64,000 nt of DNA, from assembly GCA_023150805.1 (NCBI GenBank), contig JAKLKF010000009.1, positions 1 through 64,000 on the forward strand. Reading direction: 5' to 3'. Positions 32,236-40,487 of the stretch are shown in pieces. Under the pieces are notes generated by a model, which saw only the letters and a list, made by a program, of their open reading frames with translations, was not told the origin of the DNA and searched no databases. The stretch's first letter is position 1; each line of letters begins with the position of its first letter. The DNA comes from Myxococcota bacterium (lineage in GTDB: Bacteria > Myxococcota_A > UBA796 > UBA2385). A program made the translations under genes and the position numbers.

Positions 32236-33117
32236 ATGCCCGAGATCGACAAGGCCTACAAGAACCTGGACTTCCTCACCAGCCCCGCGGCGCGGACCAT
32301 CCGCATGCTGTGCGAGTACGAAGAGCCGCGGCAGCGCTTCCGCGACCAGAAGGTGCACGACACCCTGGTCTTCTACGGGTCGGCGCGCGCCGTGACCCGC
32401 GAGCAGGCGGTGGGCGAGCTGTCCCGGGCCGAGCTGGAGGCGCGCACGGCGGCGGACGACCAGGAGAAGCGCCGCCTGGAGCACCAGGTGACCCTGGCGC
32501 AGCGCCGGGTGCGCCTGTCTCGCTACTACGAGGACGCCCGCGAGCTGGCGCGGCGCATCACCGACTGGAGCATGGCCCAGAAGAAGGGGCGCTACCTGGT
32601 GTGCACCGGCGGCGGGCCCGGCATCATGGAGGCGGCCAACCGCGGGGCGGCCGACGTGCCGGGCGGGCGCAGCCTGGGCCTGGGCATCTCCCTGCCCTTC
32701 GAGGAGAAGCTCAACCCCTACGTCACGCCGGAGCTGGGCTTCGAGTTCCACTACTTCTTCATGCGCAAGTACTGGTTCGCCTACCTGGCCAAGTCGCTGG
32801 TCATCTTCCCCGGCGGCTTCGGCACCATGGACGAGCTGTTCGAGATGCTGACCCTGCGGCAGACGGGCAAGATCAAGAAGCCCCTGCCGACGCTGCTCTA
32901 CGGCGCCGACTACTGGCGGCAGATCACCGACATCCAGACCATGGTCGACTGGGGCACCATCTCCGAGCGCGACCTGCTGCTCTTCCACCGCAGTGACAGC
33001 GTGGACGACGCCTTCGACTTCCTCGTCGCCTCGCTGGAGCAGGTGGAGCGCGAGCGCAACGGCATGGCCGAGGACCTCCAGCCGCCCGAGCGGCGCGACC
33101 AGTTCAAGGAGGACTGA
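32236..33117 (+). CDS. LOG-family (cytokinin riboside monophosphate phosphoribohydrolase-like) protein
   Basis: The 293-residue protein starts at ATG 32236. The Rossmann-like core has the family's two signatures, GGGPGIMEAANRGA and PGGFGTMDE, plus FYGSAR near the N-terminus. It also has an inserted charged helix (RTAADDQEKRRLEHQVTLAQ) typical of longer LOG members. Such proteins cut the ribose bond of nucleoside 5'-monophosphates; the older label lysine decarboxylase is misleading. Two bases separate it from a ferredoxin gene, which is followed by an adenosine-deaminase-like gene, suggesting a nucleotide salvage or detoxification unit. Confidence 0.9.
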   Translation: MPEIDKAYKNLDFLTSPAARTIRMLCEYEEPRQRFRDQKVHDTLVFYGSARAVTREQAVGELSRAELEARTAADDQEKRRLEHQVTLAQRRVRLSRYYEDARELARRITDWSMAQKKGRYLVCTGGGPGIMEAANRGAADVPGGRSLGLGISLPFEEKLNPYVTPELGFEFHYFFMRKYWFAYLAKSLVIFPGGFGTMDELFEMLTLRQTGKIKKPLPTLLYGADYWRQITDIQTMVDWGTISERDLLLFHRSDSVDDAFDFLVASLEQVERERNGMAEDLQPPERRDQFKED

Positions 33118-33118
33118 G

Positions 33119-33517
33119 GTGACCCCCTTCGGTATCCGCAAGCGGCTCAAGGGCCTGGTCGGCCAGGGGCAGGCGCCCCAGGTCACGCGCTTCCCCGTCA
33201 CCTTCGTCCTGCCCGACGGCACCGAGCAGGTGGTGCAGACCGAGGCCCGCTACACGCTGGCCATGGCCAGCCAGTTCCTGCCCAGCCCCATCGCGACGGG
33301 CTGCCCCGACGGCCAGTGCGGGCAGTGCGTGGTGGAGGTGCTGGACGCCTCGGGCCTGGCGGCCCCGTCGGACAGCGAGCGCAAGATCATGGACAAGTGG
33401 CACAAGGTGCCCGATCCCAAGCGGCGCCTGGCCTGCCACGCGCGGGTCGAGGGCCCGGGCGCCCGGGTCAAGGTCTTCTCGCTCTTCGACTACAACAGCG
33501 TGCGCGGGACGGAGTGA
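33119..33517 (+). CDS. [2Fe-2S] ferredoxin
   Basis: The 132-residue protein starts at GTG 33119, directly after the LOG stop. It has a Cx4Cx2C cluster (GCPDGQCGQCVVEV) and a later Cys (RRLACHAR), which together bind a plant-type [2Fe-2S] centre. A basic N-terminal helix (IRKRLKGLVG) precedes the fold. The redox partner is not encoded next to it. The tight spacing with the LOG and deaminase genes suggests that one of the pathway steps needs electrons. Confidence 0.88.
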   Translation: MTPFGIRKRLKGLVGQGQAPQVTRFPVTFVLPDGTEQVVQTEARYTLAMASQFLPSPIATGCPDGQCGQCVVEVLDASGLAAPSDSERKIMDKWHKVPDPKRRLACHARVEGPGARVKVFSLFDYNSVRGTE

Positions 33518-33521
33518 GGCC

Positions 33522-34520
33522 ATGGTCGACCAGCCGCCCCTCTGCGATCTGCACATCCACGTCGGCTCCTCGGTGGCGCCGCACATCATGTGGTCCATCG
33601 CCCACCAGCAGGGCTTCAAGCTGCCGGTCAAGGACTACTGGGAGTTCGTCGACCTGATCACGGTCGATCCCCGCCGCGACCGCAGCCTGGACGACTACCT
33701 GCGGATCCTGCACGAGTGGACGGAGCGCATCCAGAGCAGCCCCGCCGCCATCGAGCGCAGCGTCTACGAGATCATCGGCAAGGAGTACCGCAGCAGCCGG
33801 GTCGAGCGGATCGAGCTTCGCTTCAACCCGATGAAGCGCAACGAGGGCGGTGCCCGCGACCTGGACCACATCATCCACGCCGCGATCCGCGGGATGGACC
33901 GCGCCTGCCTGGAGTACGGCGTGCAGGCGGGCCTGCTGTTCTGCCTGGCCCGGGAGTTCGACGCCGAGCTCAACGAGATCCTGGTCGACAAGGCGATCAT
34001 GTACCAGCCGCGCGGCGTGGTCGGCATCGACCTGGCGGGGACCGAGCGCAACCCGATGGAGCTGACCGAGAGCGTGGGTCGCTACGCCCGCCTGTTCGCG
34101 CGGGCGCGGGACGCGGGCCTGGGCACCACGGTGCACACCGGCGAGACGGTGGCGACCTCGGGCGAGGGGGTGATCGCGGTGCTCGACCAGCTCAAGCCGG
34201 ACCGCATCGGCCACGGCATCCGCGCGGCCTACAACGACGAGGCGCTGGCGCGGCTGGTCGACACGGGCACGGTGCTGGAGATCTGCCCGACCAGCAACCT
34301 GCACACCCGCGCGGTGCGCCACCTCGAGGAGTTCCGCTACATCCTGGGGGCCTTCGTGGACCGCGGCGTGCGCTTCACCGTCAACACCGACGGCACCTAC
34401 CTGTGCTCGACCAGCCTGCAGCGGGAGTACAACCTGCTGCGCGACGCGGAGATCCTGTCGGGCGAGGAGCTGGAGCGCGCGCGGGTGCTGGCCTTCGAGG
34501 CCAGCTTCCTGGCGCGCTGA
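33522..34520 (+). CDS. adenosine deaminase family protein
   Basis: The 332-residue protein starts at ATG 33522, four bases after the ferredoxin stop and behind GGAG. Metal and catalytic motifs appear in order: DLHIHVGSS (HxH), GIDLAG, VHTGE (H and catalytic E), IGHGI (H), CPTSN, and VNTDG. In classical enzymes the last motif is TDDP, where the first Asp binds zinc and the next shapes the pocket; here the second Asp is Gly, so substrate preference may differ (for example adenine, AMP or a modified nucleoside). It is the third gene of the LOG-ferredoxin-deaminase operon. Confidence 0.88.
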   Translation: MVDQPPLCDLHIHVGSSVAPHIMWSIAHQQGFKLPVKDYWEFVDLITVDPRRDRSLDDYLRILHEWTERIQSSPAAIERSVYEIIGKEYRSSRVERIELRFNPMKRNEGGARDLDHIIHAAIRGMDRACLEYGVQAGLLFCLAREFDAELNEILVDKAIMYQPRGVVGIDLAGTERNPMELTESVGRYARLFARARDAGLGTTVHTGETVATSGEGVIAVLDQLKPDRIGHGIRAAYNDEALARLVDTGTVLEICPTSNLHTRAVRHLEEFRYILGAFVDRGVRFTVNTDGTYLCSTSLQREYNLLRDAEILSGEELERARVLAFEASFLAR

Positions 34521-34529
34521 GCGCGGGGC

Positions 34530-35561
34530 TCACAGCCGGTCCAGCGCCCAGGTGGCCGCCTCGGCGACCACGGGGTCGGCGTGGCGGCGGGCCTGCTCCA
34601 GCACGGGCAGCGCGGCCCGGTCGCCCAGGTTGCCCAGCACGATGGCGGCGTTGCGCTTGAGCCCGACGGCGCCCGGCCGCCGCAGCGGCGAGCCCTCCAG
34701 GGCCTGCTCCAGCGCGGCGTCGGGGGTGCCGAGCACCCAGGCCAGGTCCAGCCAGGCCATGCCCGGGCGAGGGGCCAGGTCGACCTCGGGCGAGGGCGGC
34801 GGCGCGTGGTTGTGCGGGCAGACCTCCTGGCACAGGTCGCAGCCGAAGACCCAGCGGCCCAGGCCGGGGCGCAGCGGGAGGGGGATGGGGCCCTGGTGCT
34901 CGATGGTCAGGTAGGAGATGCAGCGGCGGGCGTCGAGCTGGTGGGGGCCCAGGAAGGCGTCGGTCGGGCAGGCGTCCAGGCAGCGCCGGCAGCTCCCGCA
35001 GTGCCGCTCGGCGCCGGCGCGCGGCAGGTCGGGCGGCAGCGCCACGTCGACCAGCACCACCGCCAGGAACAGGAAGCTGCCCTCGCCGGGGACGATCAGG
35101 CAGCAGTTGCGCCCGACGAAGCCGAGCCCGGCGCGCTCGGCCCAGGCCCGCTCGATCAGGGGGCGGCTGTCGACCCCCCAGTACAGCCCCAGGTCGGGCA
35201 GCTCCTGGCGCAGCCGGGCCGCCAGGCGGCGCAGGCGCTTGCCCACCAGGTTGTGGTAGTCGCGACCCCAGGCGTAGCGGGCGACCATCCCGGTCAGGCC
35301 GCCGGGGTCGGGCGGGCGGGGCCAGGCGTGGTCCACGCCCAGCACCACGGCGGAGCGCGCCGAGGGCAGCAGCGCGGTCGGGTTCGCCCGGGGGCCGCGC
35401 CCCCGCACCATCCAGCCCATCGTCCCGTGGCGCCCCTGGGCCAGGAAGGCGTCGTAGCGGTCGATGCCGGGCGCGTCTGCGACAGGGGTGATCCGCAGCC
35501 GGGTGAAGCCCAGCGAGGTGGCTGCCGACCGGATTCGCGCTGCGACATCTGGGGGGTGCAG
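34530..35561 (-). CDS. queG: epoxyqueuosine reductase QueG, apparently initiated at CTG
   Basis: The enzyme completes queuosine in tRNA. From the first ATG (35420) it has 296 residues, but the frame stays open for 47 codons upstream, and these encode the normal QueG N-terminus (SLGFTRLRI, then YDAFLAQGRHGTMGWM). The only start-like codon after the in-frame TGA is CTG 35561, six bases from a GGAG. The cobalamin domain (GLGFVGRN) and two [4Fe-4S] sites (CGSCRRCLDACP and CDLCQEVCPHN) are intact, and a HEAT-like repeat closes the protein (ALPVLEQARRHADPVVAEAA), as in other QueG proteins. It converges with the deaminase gene and is divergent from trxB. Confidence 0.87.
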   Translation of the reverse strand: MHPPDVAARIRSAATSLGFTRLRITPVADAPGIDRYDAFLAQGRHGTMGWMVRGRGPRANPTALLPSARSAVVLGVDHAWPRPPDPGGLTGMVARYAWGRDYHNLVGKRLRRLAARLRQELPDLGLYWGVDSRPLIERAWAERAGLGFVGRNCCLIVPGEGSFLFLAVVLVDVALPPDLPRAGAERHCGSCRRCLDACPTDAFLGPHQLDARRCISYLTIEHQGPIPLPLRPGLGRWVFGCDLCQEVCPHNHAPPPSPEVDLAPRPGMAWLDLAWVLGTPDAALEQALEGSPLRRPGAVGLKRNAAIVLGNLGDRAALPVLEQARRHADPVVAEAATWALDRL

Positions 35562-35567
35562 GGCTCA

Positions 35568-35571
35568 CTCC
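35568..35571 (-). promoter_or_regulatory. ribosome binding site supporting the CTG start of queG
   Basis: GGAG on the minus strand is six bases before CTG 35561 and overlaps the TGA that closes the frame upstream. No such site precedes ATG 35420. Confidence 0.6.
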
Positions 35572-35628
35572 GAAGGGGGACCTGGATAGGGGGTCGGCCT
35601 TCCCCTCCGCTATCCGCCAGGAGACACC

Positions 35629-36570
35629 ATGAGCGATGAGAAGGTCGAGAACGTCGTCATCTTCGGCTCGGGCCCCGCTGGGCTGACCGCCGCCCTCTAC
35701 GCCGCGCGCGCCAACCTCGAGCCCCTGGTCTACGAGGGCATCGAGCCGGGTGGCCAGCTCATGACGACCACCGACGTCGAGAACTTCCCGGGCCACGAAG
35801 ACGGCATCATGGGCCCGGAGCTGATGGAGGTGATGAAGAAGCAGGTCGCCCGCTTCGGCACCCGCTTCGAGCTCGACGAGTGCACGGGCGTGGACTTCTC
35901 GTCCTGGCCCTACCGCTACACCACCTCGCAGGGCGGCGGCCTGGCGAAGACCATCATCATCGCGACCGGTGCCAGCGCGAAGTACCTGGGCCTGAAGAAC
36001 GAGCTGCGCCTGCGCGGCCACGGCGTGTCGGCCTGCGCGACCTGCGACGGCTTCTTCTTCCGGGGGCAGGAGATCGCGGTGGTGGGCGGCGGCGACTCGG
36101 CGGCCGAAGAGGCGGGCTTCCTGACCCGCTTCGCCACCCGGGTCCACCTGCTGGTGCGACGCGACAAGCTGCGCGCGAGCAAGATCATGCAGGACCGGGT
36201 GCTGGCCAACGAGAAGATCACGGTGCACTGGAACTCGACGGTGACCGACGTGCTGGGCAAGGACCAGGTCGAGGGCATCCGGGTCAAGGACCTGGTGAGC
36301 GGCCAGGAGCAGGACTGGACCCACATCCGTGGCCTGTTCCTGGCGATCGGCCACCAGCCGAACAGCAAGGCCTTCGTGGCGGGCCTGGACCACGACGAGA
36401 CCGGCTACCTGCTCACCGCCCCGGACTCGACCCGGACCAACGTGCCGGGCGTGTTCGCCTGCGGCGACGTGCGGGACAAGGTCTACCGCCAGGCCATCAC
36501 GGCGGCCGGCTCGGGCTGCATGGCGGCGCTGGAGGCCGAGCGCTGGCTCGAGGCCCAGGGCGGGCACTGA
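35629..36570 (+). CDS. trxB: thioredoxin reductase
   Basis: The 313-residue flavoprotein starts at ATG 35629 behind AGGAG. It has the FAD motif GSGPAGLTAALYAAR, the redox-active pair in ACATCDGFFF (CxxC), the NADPH motif GGGDSAAEEA and the C-terminal FAD motif GVFACGDVRD. These place it firmly among bacterial thioredoxin reductases, which pass electrons from NADPH to thioredoxin. The insertion RLRGHGVSA matches typical members. It is divergent from queG, with 67 bases between, and convergent with the DnaQ-WYL gene. Confidence 0.95.
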   Translation: MSDEKVENVVIFGSGPAGLTAALYAARANLEPLVYEGIEPGGQLMTTTDVENFPGHEDGIMGPELMEVMKKQVARFGTRFELDECTGVDFSSWPYRYTTSQGGGLAKTIIIATGASAKYLGLKNELRLRGHGVSACATCDGFFFRGQEIAVVGGGDSAAEEAGFLTRFATRVHLLVRRDKLRASKIMQDRVLANEKITVHWNSTVTDVLGKDQVEGIRVKDLVSGQEQDWTHIRGLFLAIGHQPNSKAFVAGLDHDETGYLLTAPDSTRTNVPGVFACGDVRDKVYRQAITAAGSGCMAALEAERWLEAQGGH

Positions 36571-36585
36571 GCGCTCCGCCGCGCT

Positions 36586-37410
36586 TCAGTCGGTCCCGCT
36601 GTCCAGCACGCGCCGGATCCGGGTCAGCTTGAAGACCCGGGGCTCGTCCCGCAGGTGGCACATCGCCTCGACATAGGGCGGGCGGATGCCGGTGATGGTG
36701 ATCTCCCGCCGGGTCGACAGCGCCCCGCCCGCGCCGCTGGTGTAGTCGATCACGACCCGACGGCCGCTCTGCCAGGCCGCGCGCAGGGCGTGGGCGATCG
36801 CCTTCCGGCCCGCGCCGCCGCGGGCGAGCGACTCGGTCAGCGCCAGCACCTCGCCGACCGTCGGGGGGCCCTCGGGCTGGAGCGCGGCCAGCATCGCCCG
36901 GTACACGCCGAGCGTCGCGCGCGCGTCCGGCAGGGCGCGGTGGGGCTGGGTGTGCACGACCCCCATGCGCTCCGCCAGGGCCGGCAGGCTGCAGTGGATC
37001 AGGCCGAAGACGGTGCGGGCCAGCTCCAGCGTGTCGATGACCACGGCGGGAGCCGGCGGCGTCAGCCCCGCCCGGCGGCACTCTGCCGCCAGCAGGGCCA
37101 GGTCGCTGGGGGCGTTGTGGGCCACCAGGACCGCGCCGTCGACCAGGTGCGCGACCTGGCGCCAGGCGTGGGCGAAGCCGGGTTGGCCGGCCACCATCCC
37201 GTCGTCGATGTGGTGGATGGCGCGGCCCTCGGCCGGGATGGGCTGCCCCGGGTCGACCAGGGCGCAGAAGGTCCGCTCCTGGTCGCCGTCCACCCGGATC
37301 ACCGCGAGCTCGATGACGCGCGCCTCCGCCTCGGAGGACAGGCTGGTCGCCTCGAGATCGATGACCACGGTCGGCGCGAGGTCGGCGGAGAGCCTGCTCG
37401 GCGTCGGCAT
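36586..37410 (-). CDS. DnaQ-like 3'-5' exonuclease fused to a WYL domain
   Basis: The 274-residue protein starts at ATG 37410. Residues 14-175 are a DEDDh exonuclease: VVIDLEATSL (D18, E20), AHNAPSDLALL (third acid), and HRALPDARATLGVYR (His and last Asp). After a helical spacer, residues 215-272 look like a WYL domain: RRVVIDYTSGAGG, then REITITGIRP, YVEAMCHLRDEPRVFKLTRI. WYL domains sense ligands, often nucleic acid or nucleotides, in stress and phage-defence regulators, usually attached to winged helices. A nuclease-WYL arrangement suggests that ligand binding controls degradation. The start of the PHP lipoprotein frame is not coupled (six bases between the two genes). Confidence 0.87.
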   Translation of the reverse strand: MPTPSRLSADLAPTVVIDLEATSLSSEAEARVIELAVIRVDGDQERTFCALVDPGQPIPAEGRAIHHIDDGMVAGQPGFAHAWRQVAHLVDGAVLVAHNAPSDLALLAAECRRAGLTPPAPAVVIDTLELARTVFGLIHCSLPALAERMGVVHTQPHRALPDARATLGVYRAMLAALQPEGPPTVGEVLALTESLARGGAGRKAIAHALRAAWQSGRRVVIDYTSGAGGALSTRREITITGIRPPYVEAMCHLRDEPRVFKLTRIRRVLDSGTD

Positions 37411-37416
37411 CCAGGC

Positions 37417-40400
37417 TCAGTCCGCGGGCGCCGACAGCCAGGCGGCCATGCCCGGCGCATCGAAGCCGTCGCCGTCCCGATCGACCCAGATCGGGTTGGT
37501 CAGGGCGTAGGGATGCAGCGGATAGGCCCGCGGGATGGGCCAGGCCGGCTCGAGCAGGCTGTCGATGCCGGGCACCCCGGAGAGGGCGTCGATCACGACG
37601 TCCTGGAGCTGGACGGGGGGGATGTCCACGGGGGTGAACACCGGCGAGAGGTCGCCGCTGCCCATCGCGATGACCACGTACCAGGCGTCCTGGTCGGGCG
37701 ACACGACGAGCTGCTCCGACAGGTTGAGGGTGTCGGGGTTGGGGACCGGCACCTCGTACTCGGCGATGAGGGCGCCGTTCTCGTAGACCTCGACCCGCTC
37801 GACGTCGAACCACGAGGGGCTCTGCACCTCGATGGACAGGGTCACCGGCTCGGAGGAGACGACCGTGCTGCCCGGGCCCTGGTCGGGCTGGTCGGCGGAG
37901 AAGCGGACGAAGGGGCCGTAGCTGGCGACCACCCGCCCCTCGCGCACCGCGCGGGCGAGGTCCTCGACCTGGAGGAAGGCCGGGTCGTCGACGTCGGAGA
38001 CCACGTAGTTGCGCGGGCAGCCGGACTCGACGCTGGTCTTGCCGTGGGTGTCGGAGTTGCCCAGCGCCGTGTAGCGGAAGCCCAGGTTGAGCAGGTTGAA
38101 CCAGTCGTCGACCGTGCCCTCGTGGCCACCGCCGCCCAGGGTGTAGGTCCCGTCGAAGAGCGCCTGCTGCTCCTCCATCGTGCGCTCGATCATGTCGTAG
38201 GCGCTGACGCTGTCGGGGTCCTTGCCGTAGGCGACCAGCTCGGGCGTGGTCGGCGTGCGGATCAGCTCCAGGCGCTTGGCGTTGAGGATCTCCAGCGCGT
38301 CGAAGTCGGTCGTGAAGGTGTCCGCCGAGATGAGCGGGTTGGTCAGGGCGACGGCGATGCTGGGCTCGACCAGGGGCTCGTCTCCGTCGGCCTCGTAGTG
38401 GTTCAGGCCGAACTGGTCGAAGTAGCCCAGGATGCCGTCGCGGGGGTGGCCGACGAAGACCACGGGCTCGTCCTCGGCCTTGGGGTCGCCCAGCAGGCGG
38501 ATGCCCTCGACGATCTCCTCGGGCTCGAGGTCGGTCCAGTCCATCGCGCCGCCGTTGTCGGCCAGGTAGTCGTGCAGCAGCGGGAAGCCCAGGAAGTGGC
38601 CGATCTCGATGGTCGTGACCTCGAGTCCGGGGGCGGAGGAGACGAACTCCTCCAGGCCCAGGTCCTCGATGACCGGGCGGTAGTCGGTGATGGCGTCGTG
38701 GTCGGTGCTGGTGAAGAACTCCACGCCCTCGGCGGCCATGGTGGCGACGCGGCCGGGCAGGCTGACGCCGGAGTCGAAGGAGGCCTCGGCGTGCACGTGG
38801 AAGTCGGCGGCGACGTAGCCGGTGCTGTCGACCGAGCGGATGACGGTCAGGTCGAGGTCGTGGTGGGTGTCGGCGCCGACCGTGAAGGGGGCCGACAGGT
38901 CGAGCTCGTACTCGACCCCCCGCGAGGCGATGGCCTGGTAGTCGCCCGGCGGCAGGGTGACGTGCCCCTGGCCGTGGGGGGCGAAGTAGACGGCCGCGGG
39001 GCGGCCGCCGATGTACTCGTCGCCGAGCGACGGCTGGCGCACGTCCTGCCCGTCGGTCCGGACGAAGGTGACCTTGGCGGGGACGACGAGGCCCTCGCCG
39101 TCGCGGATGGTGAAGTCGACGCTGCCGGGCTGGGGGCTCTCCAGGACCAGGTCGACCTGGCCGCCCTCCTGCACCGTCACGGGCACGCGGGCGCCCAGCG
39201 GCCGCCCCTCGCCGTGGACCTGCAGCTCCCAGTCCCCGGCGGGCAGGCTGCCGCCGAAGGAGCCGTCGGGCACGGGGTCGTCGCCGACGTCGGTGGCCCA
39301 CTGCGACCAGGGCAGCGCGGCGCCGGGACGGAAGGCGAAGACGCTGACGTCGGAGAGGCTGACGCCGGTGCTGGCCTCGACCACGAAGCCGGCCACCTGG
39401 CCGACGGCGTCGCCCCGCGCCTCGAGCAGGTGGTCGACCACGCTGCCGACGTCGCCTTCGCCGATGGTGAACCAGCGGTCGTAGCGGTACTGCGTGCCGT
39501 CGGGGAAGCGGCCGGAGACCTTGGGGTCGCCGGCGACGCCCGCGCCGACCGCGATGGTCTGGCTGCTGGTGAACATGGGCACGAACAGCCGCCCCTGGAC
39601 CGGCATCAGGCCGTAGGAGACGCCCTCGGCCGTGCCCGCCACGAAGTCGGTGGGGATCGGGTCCTGGAAGGTGTTGGCGCCGGCGGCCGAGAGCTCGTGG
39701 ACGTAGCCCTCCTCGTCGAAGCCGATGTCGGCGGCGAAGACGTCGACGCTGCCGCCCTGCAGGTAGAAGTCGCCGAAGGCCAGGCCGGTCTCCATGGCGT
39801 ACTCGATGATGGGCAGCGCGTCCTGGCTGCCGGGCGCGGCCGGGATGTCCTCGCCCAGCGTGCCCTCGCAACCGCCCTCGGTGGCGCCCACGGTGGCCAC
39901 GGTGCGCATCAGCACGGCGGGGCTGCCGGCCTCCAGGATGTAGTCGGTGCGCATGCGGAAGTCGGGCGCGCCGACCAGGGGCCACAGGCCGCCGAGCAGG
40001 GTCAGGAAGGGGTCGTAGGGGCCCTCGACGCACACGATGGCGGGGCCGCCGTCGCTGCCGTCGGAGACGATGGCGACGGTGCCTTCTTCGTCGTGCACGC
40101 GGCCGACGTTCATGTTGACCGTGCTGAAGACCTCGGCCAGGCGGTCGTTGCCGTGGCCGTGCTGGTAGCGCACGTCGTCGCGCTGGAGGTCGGCGTCGAC
40201 CAGGCTGCCGCCGCTGGTGTGGGGGCCGAAGCTGACCCGCGGACCCAGGATCGCCAGGCGGATCCGGTCGTTCTCCAGGATGATGTCGCCGCCGCGGGCC
40301 AGGGCCTTGGGGCCGCCGATGGTCTCGGAGAGGTCGGCGGCCGTGTAGGCGCGGGTGAAGGGCGCGTCCTGGCCGCAGCCAGCCAGGGACAGCGGCAGGA

Positions 40401-40437
40401 GCAGGGAGAGCAGCGGGGCAGAGGGGAGGGGGCGCAT
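37417..40437 (-). CDS. large PHP-domain (CehA/McbA-like) lipoprotein
   Basis: The 1006-residue protein starts at ATG 40437 with a lipoprotein signal (LLLPLSLAGC). The first 500 residues are beta-rich carbohydrate-binding-like and Ig-like segments. A PHP metal-dependent phosphoesterase domain begins near residue 535: ADFHVHAEASFDS, then TSTDHDAITDY, VFVGHPRDG and LGNSDTHGKT supply the histidine/aspartate cluster. The last residues hold an EF-hand-like loop (DRDGDGFDAPG). CehA-type members act outside the cytoplasm on esters or phosphoesters. Its porin-like neighbour is divergent 50 bases away, so a shared response such as phosphate acquisition is possible; that link is inference. Confidence 0.85.
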   Translation of the reverse strand: MRPLPSAPLLSLLLPLSLAGCGQDAPFTRAYTAADLSETIGGPKALARGGDIILENDRIRLAILGPRVSFGPHTSGGSLVDADLQRDDVRYQHGHGNDRLAEVFSTVNMNVGRVHDEEGTVAIVSDGSDGGPAIVCVEGPYDPFLTLLGGLWPLVGAPDFRMRTDYILEAGSPAVLMRTVATVGATEGGCEGTLGEDIPAAPGSQDALPIIEYAMETGLAFGDFYLQGGSVDVFAADIGFDEEGYVHELSAAGANTFQDPIPTDFVAGTAEGVSYGLMPVQGRLFVPMFTSSQTIAVGAGVAGDPKVSGRFPDGTQYRYDRWFTIGEGDVGSVVDHLLEARGDAVGQVAGFVVEASTGVSLSDVSVFAFRPGAALPWSQWATDVGDDPVPDGSFGGSLPAGDWELQVHGEGRPLGARVPVTVQEGGQVDLVLESPQPGSVDFTIRDGEGLVVPAKVTFVRTDGQDVRQPSLGDEYIGGRPAAVYFAPHGQGHVTLPPGDYQAIASRGVEYELDLSAPFTVGADTHHDLDLTVIRSVDSTGYVAADFHVHAEASFDSGVSLPGRVATMAAEGVEFFTSTDHDAITDYRPVIEDLGLEEFVSSAPGLEVTTIEIGHFLGFPLLHDYLADNGGAMDWTDLEPEEIVEGIRLLGDPKAEDEPVVFVGHPRDGILGYFDQFGLNHYEADGDEPLVEPSIAVALTNPLISADTFTTDFDALEILNAKRLELIRTPTTPELVAYGKDPDSVSAYDMIERTMEEQQALFDGTYTLGGGGHEGTVDDWFNLLNLGFRYTALGNSDTHGKTSVESGCPRNYVVSDVDDPAFLQVEDLARAVREGRVVASYGPFVRFSADQPDQGPGSTVVSSEPVTLSIEVQSPSWFDVERVEVYENGALIAEYEVPVPNPDTLNLSEQLVVSPDQDAWYVVIAMGSGDLSPVFTPVDIPPVQLQDVVIDALSGVPGIDSLLEPAWPIPRAYPLHPYALTNPIWVDRDGDGFDAPGMAAWLSAPAD

Positions 40438-40444
40438 CGCGGGC

Positions 40445-40450
40445 TATAGT
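40445..40450 (+). promoter_or_regulatory. possible -10 element of the porin gene
   Basis: TATAGT lies 37 bases before ATG 40488, in the 50-base region shared with the divergent PHP lipoprotein. It is close to the TATAAT consensus in an otherwise GC-only stretch. No -35 match is seen. Confidence 0.45.
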
Positions 40451-40487
40451 AGCGCCGCCGCGCGCCCCGTGCATCGCGAGGACGTCG

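Noticed and set aside
32236-33117. Lysine decarboxylase annotation
   Set aside because: PGGFGTMDE and GGGPGIMEAANRGA define LOG phosphoribohydrolases; there is no PLP-binding site.
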